DNA of 64,000 nt from Nostoc sp. C052 (GTDB lineage Bacteria; Cyanobacteriota; Cyanobacteriia; Cyanobacteriales; Nostocaceae): positions 1,550,001 through 1,614,000 of the forward strand of contig NZ_CP040272.1 in NCBI RefSeq assembly GCF_013393905.1, given 5' to 3'. A model generated the notes under the pieces. That model did no database searches and had not been told where the DNA came from. It was given only the letters and a program-made list of their open reading frames with translations. Position numbers and translations under genes: made by a program. Positions 6,816-16,276 of the stretch are shown here, piece by piece. How positions within the stretch are numbered: the stretch's first letter is position 1; each line of letters starts with the position of its first letter.

Positions 6816-9227
6816 TCACCCCCCCTTATGCTTTTCTAAAATCTTCTCAACTCTGGGCTTATAAATAAGATGAAATAAGGTTTCCATGTACCGATCTCTG
6901 GCTTCGTTATTTTCTGGAGCAACAAAGTTCCAAAAACTAAACATTTTATTCAGCAGTAGTAATTGATTGCTATGTAAATGCCAATTATATTTATGATGAA
7001 TTCGCTGACTCATCCATTCTGAAACTTCTTGCCAGTGTTCAGCATGAGTATCACATTTCTCAAGGAAGTCTAAAATTTTCTTTGCTGTTCCTTCTAAGTC
7101 TGTAGGATTAATATGAAATCCGTTTTCTTGGTTATCGATAATTTCTGAAGAACCGCCAAACTGAGTAGTGAAAGTTGGCAAGCCGGAAATCATTGCTTCC
7201 AAAATACTCCGTCCGAAGGATTCAAAGCGGGCAAAATGGATATAGATCCCTTGAGAATCTGCAACTACTCGGTAGGCTTCACCAAGTTCAGTGCTAGGAA
7301 TACGCATCCCCACCCAGCGAATTTTACCATCGAGATGATATTGATTAATAATCTCGTGGAGTTTTTGAATTTCTTCTACTTCTTGTGAGTTGATAGCTTC
7401 ATCTGGATGCAGTTTACTGGTTAAGATAATCAGATTACAATGCTCTTGCAATGCCTGACTCTTACCAAAACATTCAGCTAACCCAGTGAGATTATTGATT
7501 GAAGTGACGGTATCAACGGCAAAGATTGGTCGCTTATTGGGGTGAGCTAAATGACCTAAGATTTGGGAGTCTTCGCGGCTAAAGAGTAAGTCGTGAACTT
7601 GTTTACGCAGGTGAGAATCTCGGTTTTCTTTTTGGCTATAGGGAAAGAAAATATTTTCATTTACCCCCGGCGGCACTAAGTTGAATTTAGGACTAAACAA
7701 ATCAATGCCATCAACTACATGATACAACTGCGGCATCGTAAACCATTTATACGATTCGTATTGACCGATGGTGTCAGGTGTGCCGACAATTTCTTGATAG
7801 GACGATGTGATGATAAAGTCGGCTGCATTCATGCTAATCAAATCGGCGGTGAATTGTACCGAGAAGTGATATTGCTCTTCTAAATCCTGCCAGTATAAAT
7901 TGCTAAATAGATATTTAGGCTTTGCCAAGGAATGGGCAATGTTGCACTGCGTAACTTTCATCCGGCGAGAGAGGAGAAAGGCTACTAAGTTACCGTCGCT
8001 GTAGTTACCAACAATCAGATTAGGTTTGACTTTAAATTGAGCTAGTAATTCTTTTTCTGCATCGATGGCAAATTGTTCTAAATAAGGCCAAATCTCAAAT
8101 TTAGAAATCCAATTGTTGGTAATTTCGGGATTGAATTCACCAAAAGGAACGCGCAATATCCAAGCATTTTCAGTATCTTGAACTTTTTCTAAGTGCAGGT
8201 TACAAAATGTCCCTTCACAGTTAGGAATTAGTCGGGTGAGAATAATAATATGGGGTTTAATGCCTAGTCGGTCGAGTCCAGCGAGTTTGATTTGTTCGCT
8301 TAGTTCGTTTTCTAAACTGCGTGCTTGTTCGAGGACATAGATAACTTGACCGAGTGTTTCATCTCTTCCTAAAACATCTTCTTGTCCCACCCAGCCGTGA
8401 ACAGAAACGAGAACGACGCGAAAGACGGCGGGGACACGGGCCACAAAGGCTTCTAAAATGCCGGGTTCTGGGGAGTAAATGAGTCGGTCGAGGAGTTCTA
8501 AGGTTTCGGAGACTCGCGCCGCAGTGTTACCCCAACCTGGCTCAAAACCGAGTTCTTGGAGATCAGAGCTAAATTTTTCATAAGGTTCATGAGGCGATCG
8601 CTCACTCAGCAATTTGAGCGCTGGCTTAATTTGTTTGGCTAACTGAATACCGGAGTCAATGCGATCGCTCAACAACAGGCGAATGCCATTACATTGCAGT
8701 CCGTGTAATGCTTTAAATAACATTTCTACCCAATATTCAGGGTCAGTCAACAATTGATTGCACAGATAACGATTGAGGAAGGCTAAACCTTGACCGATAT
8801 TTCTGGCGTCATCGATTCTTGGGGAATTCTCATAAAAGGGGTGAAGGTCGATTTCGAGGATGTCGGGTTGGTAGCGGTTGACTAGGCGATCTCTCACGTC
8901 TAACAGCGCTTGAGGCGTCATCTGCTCAAATTTGCTAAAATCGGCTGTCAGTTTCCAAACTTCTTGGTTAGCAATCTTCGGTCGAATTACAAACCAAGTA
9001 CTTTCCTCTTCAAGAATTATTTCGTGGGTATATTGTATCAGTTTGCCAACAGAAGAAGAGTAGTAAAAATAGGCTGGCTTTTGAGATTGATCGCAGTAAT
9101 CAGCAAAAGCTTGCAAAATCTCATTTCTCAGAAAGTAACGCTTACCTGAAGCACTCAACGCATAAAGAAACTGATTCGCATCAGTTTTTTCATCACCGTT
9201 GATGACAGCTTGAACTAGTTCATACAT
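6816..9227 (-). CDS. susA: Sucrose synthase
   Basis: The 803-residue protein has the length and full-length similarity expected of cyanobacterial and plant sucrose synthase, which reversibly splits sucrose with a nucleoside diphosphate into NDP-glucose and fructose in the cytoplasm. An N-terminal regulatory region (about 1-240) is followed by a GT4-type catalytic part with GWGNTAARVSETLELL (about 230-250), ILTRLIPNCEGT and the nucleotide-sugar motif FESFGRSILEAMISGLP with the E-x7-E pair. In Nostoc this enzyme links sucrose breakdown to glycogen and heterocyst carbon supply. The neighbouring GH65-phosphoglucomutase gene on the same strand makes a small disaccharide-metabolism cluster. The ATG at 9227 fits. 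Confidence 0.95.
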   Translation of the reverse strand: MYELVQAVINGDEKTDANQFLYALSASGKRYFLRNEILQAFADYCDQSQKPAYFYYSSSVGKLIQYTHEIILEEESTWFVIRPKIANQEVWKLTADFSKFEQMTPQALLDVRDRLVNRYQPDILEIDLHPFYENSPRIDDARNIGQGLAFLNRYLCNQLLTDPEYWVEMLFKALHGLQCNGIRLLLSDRIDSGIQLAKQIKPALKLLSERSPHEPYEKFSSDLQELGFEPGWGNTAARVSETLELLDRLIYSPEPGILEAFVARVPAVFRVVLVSVHGWVGQEDVLGRDETLGQVIYVLEQARSLENELSEQIKLAGLDRLGIKPHIIILTRLIPNCEGTFCNLHLEKVQDTENAWILRVPFGEFNPEITNNWISKFEIWPYLEQFAIDAEKELLAQFKVKPNLIVGNYSDGNLVAFLLSRRMKVTQCNIAHSLAKPKYLFSNLYWQDLEEQYHFSVQFTADLISMNAADFIITSSYQEIVGTPDTIGQYESYKWFTMPQLYHVVDGIDLFSPKFNLVPPGVNENIFFPYSQKENRDSHLRKQVHDLLFSREDSQILGHLAHPNKRPIFAVDTVTSINNLTGLAECFGKSQALQEHCNLIILTSKLHPDEAINSQEVEEIQKLHEIINQYHLDGKIRWVGMRIPSTELGEAYRVVADSQGIYIHFARFESFGRSILEAMISGLPTFTTQFGGSSEIIDNQENGFHINPTDLEGTAKKILDFLEKCDTHAEHWQEVSEWMSQRIHHKYNWHLHSNQLLLLNKMFSFWNFVAPENNEARDRYMETLFHLIYKPRVEKILEKHKGG

Positions 9228-9577
9228 GATGACGAATTCCAGAAATTTAGTTAGGTTACGACCTCATTTTTCTCTCTAGTTTTCGGTTCTCTGAGGTACA
9301 TTTCCCTCGCTATTTTAAATAACTATAAAAATCTTCGCGTCTAGCTTTGGGGTGAAACGCGGCGAGTCGATAGGATTAGGGATTGGGCAATACAGTTTGG
9401 TTAAAGGGGAAAGGGGAAAGGGGAAAGGGGAATAAAAAACCCTTTAACTCTTACCCTTTTCCCTTTTCCCAAAACCTTATTATGAGTTCAAAATGCTTAT
9501 CCGAAACATATTGAGGGACTGGGGACTGGGGAATAACTAATATCCCATAACCAACAATAGACATCTGGTGAAAAAGA

Positions 9578-9610
9578 TTGTAGAGACGTAGCACTGCTAC
9601 GTCTCTACAA
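9578..9610. repeat. Perfect hairpin, dispersed-repeat type
   Basis: TTGTAGAGACGTAGC and its exact complement are separated by three bases. It lies in the 478-bp spacer 9228-9705, which otherwise holds only G/A-rich filler (9410-9435) and no gene. Palindromes of this sequence are scattered through Nostoc genomes (from memory), so it is more likely a repeat than a dedicated terminator. Confidence 0.75.
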
Positions 9611-9667
9611 TGGTTATAGATAACATATATTTAATTTCTGGATATGTTTAATTAATTTAGGTAAAAA

Positions 9668-9704
9668 TGTCCACTAGTTTATGATCTTAAATTATCAGTG
9701 GACA
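9668..9704 (-). terminator. Hairpin after the phosphatase-like gene
   Basis: TGTCCACT (9668-9675) pairs with AGTGGACA (9697-9704) across an A/T-rich loop. It lies immediately downstream of the minus-strand stop at 9706. There is no clear T run, so the terminator role is inferred from position. Confidence 0.4.
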
Positions 9705-9705
9705 G

Positions 9706-10125
9706 CTATATTAAGCCTATATTAATAACTTTTTGCAATGCTTTTTCAAATGCCATACCTTGTTTGAGGGCGATATACAACAATGCGATCGCGGCTGAAC
9801 GAATTGAATTATCACAATGTATCAGTATTGGTTTGGGTAATTCAGTGATGGTCTGATATATCTGAAGCGTACTTTGATGATTAATGTCTTCAGGTCTAGT
9901 TGGGAAGTTAACGTAGTACAATCCCAAAAGCTCAGTCTTCTCTTGTTCATTAGCCACCAAGCCTGTTTCGTCGGGCAAACGGAGGTTGACTACAGACCTA
10001 TAGCCCTCATCACCTATTTCTTGTAGCTGATCTAGTGTAATTTGACCTGCGATCGCTAACTCATCATTAATTTTTCTAACAATATTCATTAGCCTGATTA
10101 ACCTAATTTTGCTAACTTTACCCAC
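9706..10125 (-). CDS. DSP-like protein phosphatase family protein
   Basis: Small cytoplasmic protein with NDELAIAGQITLDQLQEIGDEGYRSVVNLR, the opening of the beta-lactamase-hydrolase-like / dual-specificity phosphatase fold, and the loop HCDNSIRSAA, which fits the Cys-x5-Arg phosphate-binding signature although the usual Gly is Ser. The true start is probably the ATG at 10089 (MNIVRKIN, 127 residues), because the first 12 residues of the longer form are basic and unlike the family. Substrate unknown. It is flanked by spacers on both sides and stands alone. Confidence 0.7.
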   Translation of the reverse strand: MGKVSKIRLIRLMNIVRKINDELAIAGQITLDQLQEIGDEGYRSVVNLRLPDETGLVANEQEKTELLGLYYVNFPTRPEDINHQSTLQIYQTITELPKPILIHCDNSIRSAAIALLYIALKQGMAFEKALQKVINIGLI

Positions 10126-10289
10126 ACTCTAAATTTAGTAAAAAAATCTGAGGATCTTGTGAGGGATTGGGCAGGGGGAAGGGGAAAGGGGGAAGGGGCA
10201 AAACAGTTCCGTTAGCAGTAACAGGGCGTTGAGTTAGTTCCCAGTCCTGAGTAGAGAAGCGAGATTCCCCACTCAGCACTCAGCACTCA

Positions 10290-13280
10290 TTACTCAGCAC
10301 TCCTGAACAGGTGATGTAAACTGTTCAATAATTCTCTAGCGGTGTAGGGTTTTAATAAAACTGCTTGCACATTAACATCAGCAGATTTAGTAAACACCTC
10401 CATTGAGTTCAACCCGCTACAGGCAATAATTTGAACCTGCTTGTTCATTTTTTGCAAGGTGCGAATGGCGGTAATTCCATCCATTTCCGGCATCATTATA
10501 TCCATTAATACAGCATTGATTTGATGCTTGTGTTGAGCATAAAGTGCGATCGCCTCGATGCCATTGCTAGCAGTGAGTATTTTATAGTTATGGTTTTCTA
10601 GGATGATTGTGGCAATCTCCCGAATTTGGGCTTCATCATCTACAACTAAAATCAATTCTCCCTTTCCTGGAAGCAAATCTACGTCTTCTATCCTGAATGC
10701 TTGGGTTGCTTCTACTGCTGGTAAAAAAAGGTCAAATTTGCTGCCTCTACCAAGATTACTAGACACTTTGATAAAACCATCGTGGCTTCTAATGATGCCC
10801 AGCACTGTTGAAAGTCCAAGTCCAGTACCTACGTTGACCTCTTTGGTGGTGAAAAATGGCTCAAAAATTCTATCTAATACTTCTGGCGGTATCCCAATTC
10901 CATTATCGGCAACGGTAATTACAACATAATGCCCAACTTTGGTATCAAGATTCATTCTGGTATAAGCTTCATCAATAAACTTATTCTCCGCAGAAATTTT
11001 GATATTGCCGCCATGAGGCAAAGCATCGCGAGCATTTACTACCAAATTCATCAACACTTGATGTAGTTGTGTGGTGTCTCCCGAGATCGCCCAAATATCT
11101 TCTGGTATAACCGTGGAAAATTCAATAGATTTGGGAAATGTATGTTTAGCAATTTCGATAATTTCTGAAATCAGGTACTTGACTTGGATAATTGTCGGCT
11201 CTCCTTTAAATCCCCGCGCAAAGGACAAGACTTGCTTCACTAAAGCTGCTCCCCGTCTGGCGTTGGCTTCTACAAGTGCCATTAATTGCCCAGAACGCTC
11301 CTCGTCTTGAAAAAATTTTCCCTGTAACAATTGAGCCGCTGCCAAAATTGGTGTCAATATATTGTTCAAGTCGTGGGCAATGCCACCTGCAAGTGTACCA
11401 AGGCTTTCCAAGCGCTGGGTGCGAAAAAACTGCTCTTCGAGTTGTTTCTTTTCGGTGATGTCAGTGTCAACAGTCAAAATAGATTTGGGTTTTCCCTCAG
11501 AATCGCGCATCAATGTCCAGCGGCTTTCCACAACAATTTTCTCACCGGATTTTGTCACTTTATGTAACTCACCTTGCCATGAGCCACTCGCAATTACGCT
11601 TTTTAGTGGTTTTTCTAGTTGGTGCTGAGTTCCTGCTGGGTACAAAATCTCGTGAGTTTGTTTTCCCATAACCTCTGTAGAAAGCCAACCGTACATCCGC
11701 TCTGCACCTTGATTCCAGAATAAGATTTGAGACTGGAAATCTCGAACTAATATAGCGTCGGTGGCAATATCAAGTAAAGCAGCTTGCTCAGAGATTTTTT
11801 GTTCCGCCAACTTGCGCTCGGTGATATCTTCGGCAATGCCACCATAGTAGTTAACTTTTCCTTGGTCATCATAGACAGCAAAACCCCGATTCCAAATCCA
11901 GCGCACCGAGCCATCAGGTCGCAAAATCCGATATTCTGCTGAAATAGATTGACTACCACTCAGCAGTTGCTCGATTGATTGGGCGGCGCGATCGCGATCG
12001 TCTGGATGAACGGTGTCTAGCCAAGATGTTGGCTGTTCAAATAAACCCTGAGAAGATCGACCCCAAATCTTCTCATAAGCAGGACTAATATACAAAGGAT
12101 GGAATGAATCTGCGCTACCAATCCAGATCGTGGCGTGGGTGTTTTCGGCAAAAGTGCGAAATTTCTCCTCGCTTTCAGACAATGCTGCTTCGGCAAGTTG
12201 GCGTTCGTGTAGTGCAGCTTTCTGTTCGGTGATATCTCTGGCTACCCCTTGTATTTCAATAACCTCTCCTTTGTCATCATGAATTGCGATCGCATTCCAT
12301 TGAAACCAGCGCATACCATTAACTGTCAATGAACGTCGCTCACAATCAGTCAAGAGATGGGATGAAGATTCTAAAACTGTCATACTTTCCACTACTAGAG
12401 GCAAGTCATCTGAGTGAAAAAACTGGAGAAATGACTGACCAAGAAACTCATCTTGTTTCCAGCCGAAGGTTTGACAAGCAGCCATATTGGCAAAGGTAAT
12501 CTGCCCTTGCAAATCAATGCGAATAATTATGTCAGTTTGGCTTTCTACAAGTTGGCGATAGAGGTTTTCGCTTTGCCGTAATGCAACTTCTGCACGTTGA
12601 CGTTCAATAATTTCTTGTTGCAATAGAACGTTAGACATCACAAGTTCTGCTGTTCTTTCTGCCACTCGTTGTTCTAACTTTTCGTAAGCTTGGCGTAGTT
12701 CTTCTTTCAGGACTTGCTCTATCTCAATTGGCTGATTAACCCGCCTGAATTCATCTGTGGGTTTTTGTAAAAATTTCTGTAAGCCTTCGAAGATACCCAG
12801 CCTTTTTATCAGGTCAAAGGCATGTAGCAAGGTAGTTTCAGTGATGACTCCTAATAATTGCCCGCGATCGTCTAAAACGGGCAAATGGCAAATACGATAC
12901 TGATTCAATAACGACAAGGCTATAAAAATATCCTGAGAATCTGATTTTCTCAGGGTAAATACTGGCTGTACCATTACTTCAGCCATTGTCACCGTTGATA
13001 AATCTATTTCAGAAGCTATCAATCTCAGGACATCTTTTTCTGTAAAAATACCTAATAAATCTGCTCCCTCTATAACCAAGATACAACTAGTTAACGGTTG
13101 ATTTGCGGGGTTTAAATCTAATGAAACATTTAAGTTACTAGGTGCATAATTACTACATCTTTCCTGACTCATTAAGACAATAGCTTCGACTACAAAACTA
13201 TCAGGACTGATCGTTAATGGAGAACGATTAATAACATGATTTAAGCTAAGTAAGTTAAGCAGCTTATCGTTGAATTGCAT
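10290..13280 (-). CDS. CBS-PAS hybrid histidine kinase with receiver
   Basis: Sensor kinase of 996 residues with no obvious membrane segment. A pair of CBS domains (about 1-165), a coiled coil (190-235) and three PAS/PAC units (about 235-350, 365-490, 500-620) precede the HisKA dimerisation helix GGIAHDLNNIL (His636), an ATPase domain (NLVVNARDAL, VADNGIGIPPE, GTGLGLSTVLG) and a C-terminal receiver with VLMDIMMPEMDG (phosphoacceptor Asp927) and LLKPY. The His is followed by Asp, as in PAS-rich NtrB-like kinases. CBS pairs often bind adenine nucleotides, so energy-state and redox/light inputs could both be read (inference). No response-regulator partner lies next to it. Confidence 0.9.
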   Translation of the reverse strand: MQFNDKLLNLLSLNHVINRSPLTISPDSFVVEAIVLMSQERCSNYAPSNLNVSLDLNPANQPLTSCILVIEGADLLGIFTEKDVLRLIASEIDLSTVTMAEVMVQPVFTLRKSDSQDIFIALSLLNQYRICHLPVLDDRGQLLGVITETTLLHAFDLIKRLGIFEGLQKFLQKPTDEFRRVNQPIEIEQVLKEELRQAYEKLEQRVAERTAELVMSNVLLQQEIIERQRAEVALRQSENLYRQLVESQTDIIIRIDLQGQITFANMAACQTFGWKQDEFLGQSFLQFFHSDDLPLVVESMTVLESSSHLLTDCERRSLTVNGMRWFQWNAIAIHDDKGEVIEIQGVARDITEQKAALHERQLAEAALSESEEKFRTFAENTHATIWIGSADSFHPLYISPAYEKIWGRSSQGLFEQPTSWLDTVHPDDRDRAAQSIEQLLSGSQSISAEYRILRPDGSVRWIWNRGFAVYDDQGKVNYYGGIAEDITERKLAEQKISEQAALLDIATDAILVRDFQSQILFWNQGAERMYGWLSTEVMGKQTHEILYPAGTQHQLEKPLKSVIASGSWQGELHKVTKSGEKIVVESRWTLMRDSEGKPKSILTVDTDITEKKQLEEQFFRTQRLESLGTLAGGIAHDLNNILTPILAAAQLLQGKFFQDEERSGQLMALVEANARRGAALVKQVLSFARGFKGEPTIIQVKYLISEIIEIAKHTFPKSIEFSTVIPEDIWAISGDTTQLHQVLMNLVVNARDALPHGGNIKISAENKFIDEAYTRMNLDTKVGHYVVITVADNGIGIPPEVLDRIFEPFFTTKEVNVGTGLGLSTVLGIIRSHDGFIKVSSNLGRGSKFDLFLPAVEATQAFRIEDVDLLPGKGELILVVDDEAQIREIATIILENHNYKILTASNGIEAIALYAQHKHQINAVLMDIMMPEMDGITAIRTLQKMNKQVQIIACSGLNSMEVFTKSADVNVQAVLLKPYTARELLNSLHHLFRSAE

Positions 13281-13554
13281 GGCTAATTTGTCAATTCTAA
13301 TGATCTTTTTTATATGAAGACGAACTAGTAGAAGCTAGCGCCAGCTAAAAAAAGTAAATTTTTGAAAATTAGGAATTATTTGTCTCCAATAAATAGTCAA
13401 TCAAATACATTGATCAAGGCATTCTATAAATCTTACAAGACCAAATACAAAATATGTAGTGCGAGTTAGTAACTAAGCCAGGAAGTAGATAGACTTTTAG
13501 AGTCGTTAAACTCATTCTATTGTCAAATTAGAAATAGATGATCTATTATCTTTA

Positions 13555-13731
13555 GGACTTACGCAAAACTACTCGCTGTACGGGTAATTCATGTAGACGC
13601 ATACTCTTGGGTCGAAGTAAGCTATGCGGAGCATCTGTCTGCGACATGCTGCGCGAACGTCGAGAAACAGCTTCCCGCAGGATATTACCCCTATAAAAAA
13701 TCAGGGTTTCGGTTATTGTTTTCGTAAGTCC
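13555..13731. mobile_element. MITE with GGACTTACGCAAAA ends, family C
   Basis: The 177-bp element begins GGACTTACGCAAAA and ends TTTTCGTAAGTCC, near-perfect terminal inverted repeats. It contains further GC-rich stems but no credible gene; a 77-codon open frame on the minus strand merely spans the element. 13281-13554 is A/T-rich spacer in which I see nothing else. Confidence 0.75.
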
Positions 13732-13934
13732 CGCTCTTAGAGATCGTCTTATATAGATAGTCTTGGTAATCTTGTTAGTGTTCAATATTTGAAATCAATT
13801 AATCGATGAGTGGAGATACGAAGGGAACTCCAATAATCGAAAAAGAATTCATAAGTCAGAATTCAAAATAAATTAGTGGGGGATACCCGCAGGGTATCTT
13901 GCTATAGACCTGCCACTTTCTTGTTGACCACTAA

Positions 13935-14100
13935 GGGAACTCCAAGAAACTCGTTTCCAGCCGGAGGCTGGAAATGCAACTCAAAAGCGGCTCTATCGTG
14001 AGTCTTGAGGCGGAGCCTCAACGACGGGCATTCCCAGTCTGAGACTGGGAACGAGACAACGAGACAATATCTAAAAGCTGGTTCTAGCTTGCTTTCACGT
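13935..14100. repeat. Palindrome-rich repeat behind a family A-type end
   Basis: It starts GGGAACTCCAAGAAA after TAA, the family A left end, and then holds three palindromes: CCAGCCGGAGGCTGG, GAGGCGGAGCCTC and CCCAGTCTGAGACTGGG. The same block recurs at 56575-56890, and its last palindrome also at 36841-36860. The right end is not clear in this copy. Confidence 0.7.
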
Positions 14101-14727
14101 TAAGTTGACACAAATGAATTTATCCATCAATTATTTATTGACAGACTAGTACAACACGGCGTAAATAAACCACCGATTTAAAATAGCCAAAAAGCATACA
14201 AAAGAAGCATTCTTTCTTTTTACTTTTGCCTTTTTGCACTAGTAACGGGGCATTGAGCCAGTGCGATTATTACTTTTGTTGCTCTAAGCCGAGTTACGGG
14301 CTAAATGCCCTGCTATCGCTAACAGCACTGTTTCGGTCACACAGAATTTATACGCTCATTCTGGCTCCTGAGTTCTAAATTATTCTTAATAAATGTTTTT
14401 ATTTTGAGTATAAATAAATTTATTTGCTCTGTATCTCTATCCCGATCCAGGGGAATTCAAATTATTGCTCCAGACCTATGTACAAGGAGTTATTGTGTAA
14501 TCTTACTTTTAAGTCCCACATTTATAGCTAAATAAGTCTGATAGCATTACTTAAGAAATATGTATAAGTTTTGCGATACTATTAAGTATTCTAACTTTAC
14601 TCACAAGTTCCTCATATTTAAAGACTATAGTCAAAATATAGACAGACTTGTTTTAAATATTTACGGGCTTCTCAACTGGCTGCCCTGATTTGCAATAACA
14701 CTTTTATTAACAGGATTTGAGAAAAAT
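14101..14727. other. Long spacer without visible gene
   Basis: A/T-rich DNA upstream of the Zn-ribbon gene. I find no open frame of credible composition, no tRNA and no strong hairpin. A purine-rich AACAGGATTTGAG precedes the ATG at 14728. A spacer this long may hold a remote promoter or a small RNA, but nothing in it shows either. Confidence 0.5.
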
Positions 14728-14979
14728 ATGAATTACTGTCCGTGCTGCTCAAGTTTACTTTTAGAACATATACGTGGTGCAGAGACTTACTGGTTCTGTC
14801 GCCACTGCTGGCAAGAAATGCCTATTTATAATTGGAACGAATCCAATTTATTCGCCGATGCCGTCATAGGACAACTACCGAGAAAAACTCAAAAACAAAA
14901 ACGTAGGAGTACTACTACTTACGCAAGTCAATGGCAATCCATTACTGAATGGATTGGGCTAGAAGAATTGTCTACGTAA
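14728..14979 (+). CDS. Small zinc-ribbon-like conserved cyanobacterial protein
   Basis: The 83-residue protein starts MNYCPCCSSLLLEHIRG and has a second Cys pair in WFCRHCWQEMP, so CxxC...CxxC could bind one zinc (residues 4-30). The tail is basic (KTQKQKRRS) and then hydrophilic. Proteins with this N-terminus are widespread in cyanobacteria, function unknown (from memory). It is monocistronic, after a 1.4-kb non-coding stretch. DNA, RNA or protein binding would all fit a zinc ribbon. Confidence 0.7.
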   Translation: MNYCPCCSSLLLEHIRGAETYWFCRHCWQEMPIYNWNESNLFADAVIGQLPRKTQKQKRRSTTTYASQWQSITEWIGLEELST

Positions 14980-15044
14980 CACTAATGGACTGTGTGAGAA
15001 CTCTCAAAGATTTGTATGTACACCGTAGTGGCGTGGCAAGCTTA

Positions 15045-15335
15045 GGGACATCCAAAAATTAAGTTACTCAATTTTTGCATCCAATAGGAGTAGGGGCAAT
15101 ACTGCTCGTTTTGTGGATTTTTAACTCGGAATTGGGTTTGGGGTAAAGGTTAAAGGGTAAAGGTTAAAGGGTAAAGGTTAAAGGTTTTTTCTTTCCCCTT
15201 CCCCCTTCCCCTTTTCCCCAAAACCCGACAAGTATTGATTGGGAGCAGGGGGACAAGGTAGACAAAGGGGACAAGGTAGCAATATCTCTCCCAAGTCTCC
15301 CCAAAGCGATTGATTATTTTTTATTTGGAAGTCTC
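15045..15335. mobile_element. Family A-like MITE nested in another repeat
   Basis: It starts GGGACATCCAAAAATTAA and ends TTTTTTATTTGGAAGTCTC, with TTA on each side (15042-15044 and 15336-15338). Removing it restores ...GGCGTGGCAAGCTTAAAATAGTGCATTAGA, which matches the reverse complement of 40824-40858. Its interior holds runs of AAAGGTTAAAGGGT and G-rich filler instead of the usual family A core. No gene lies in 14980-15465. Confidence 0.7.
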
Positions 15336-15465
15336 TTAAAATAGTGCATTAGACTTAGACGTAGATTGGGGAGCCACTGCGTTGCGCGGGTTCCCCGCGT
15401 TGTAGTCAAGTGGCGTTGGAGGCTTTGCGTAACCCAACCTGCGAATGACTGAATTCTGAATATCT

Positions 15466-16212
15466 CTAAGTTTCAATCTCAGATACATTCAAACCTGTTA
15501 ACCTAGCTACCTGTTCTATTGTCATCCCCGACTCAAGTAGGTTGCGTGCAGTTTGTAATAACTGCGATTCTGCTTTGTCTGCCCTTTGGCGTTCCTTTTC
15601 TTCAGGAGTTGGTAGTAATTCCCCTGCCAAAATTGCCCAGCGTAACCAAGTAGCATTAATACCTTTATAACTTCCTTGCCACAACTGCAATGCTAACCCT
15701 AAAGATTGACTCACCAATTGATTTTGAGCATTGATTAAGATGGGTTGATAAGCTCCTTTTTCATTAGAGAAACCAGCCAAATCATTAGGGTTAAAAGGGT
15801 CATACCAGAAATATTCTGGGACACGCATTTGATTTTGATAAATTAGCTTTATCTCATTTTTGTCTGCTTGGGCTGTGCTGTCAGAAAGCAACTCAATAAC
15901 TACATCTGGTGCTTTCCCCTCTTCCCAAACCACCCAACTGCGACGTTCTCCTTTTGGGACTCCCAACACAGCAAAAAAGTCTGGGCCTTTAAAGTCTTTG
16001 TTTCGCACCTGGGCCAGACTGTAGTAAACGAACATATTACCGCCAATAAACCCATCCTCTCGTTCTTCCAACCAAGGTATCAGGGCATCTATGAGCAAAT
16101 CCATCTGGGCTTTGTGTCGTGGACTTTCCATCGGGATACCGTCATCGTCGGGTAATTCTGCTTGGGTGGGTGGGAGTTGAATATCTGGTGCAGCTAGGGT
16201 AGTTTCTGACAT
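15466..16212 (-). CDS. Uma2 family endonuclease-like protein (DUF820)
   Basis: The 248-residue protein belongs to the Uma2/DUF820 group of PD-(D/E)xK-fold proteins, abundant in cyanobacteria. The fold's acidic residues are seen in FKGPDFFAVLG and in DVVIELLSDST; a second motif is PEYFWYDP. The C-terminus carries a coiled, charged stretch (EEKERQRADKAESQLL) and a short region ending LTGLNVSEIET. The cellular role of these proteins is unknown, and nuclease activity is inferred from the fold. It stands alone between a repeat-rich spacer and a TPR gene on the same strand 64 bp upstream. Confidence 0.85.
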   Translation of the reverse strand: MSETTLAAPDIQLPPTQAELPDDDGIPMESPRHKAQMDLLIDALIPWLEEREDGFIGGNMFVYYSLAQVRNKDFKGPDFFAVLGVPKGERRSWVVWEEGKAPDVVIELLSDSTAQADKNEIKLIYQNQMRVPEYFWYDPFNPNDLAGFSNEKGAYQPILINAQNQLVSQSLGLALQLWQGSYKGINATWLRWAILAGELLPTPEEKERQRADKAESQLLQTARNLLESGMTIEQVARLTGLNVSEIET

Positions 16213-16276
16213 AGCTTTTCACCTTTTGGGTAAGCGTGACGGGTATTTTTATGTTAAGCGATCGCAGGAATTTCAG

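Noticed and set aside
13552..13785. 77-codon minus-strand frame as a possible gene
   Set aside because: It spans a MITE with GGACTTACGCAAAA ends; the Arg/Ser-rich translation comes from the element's stems.
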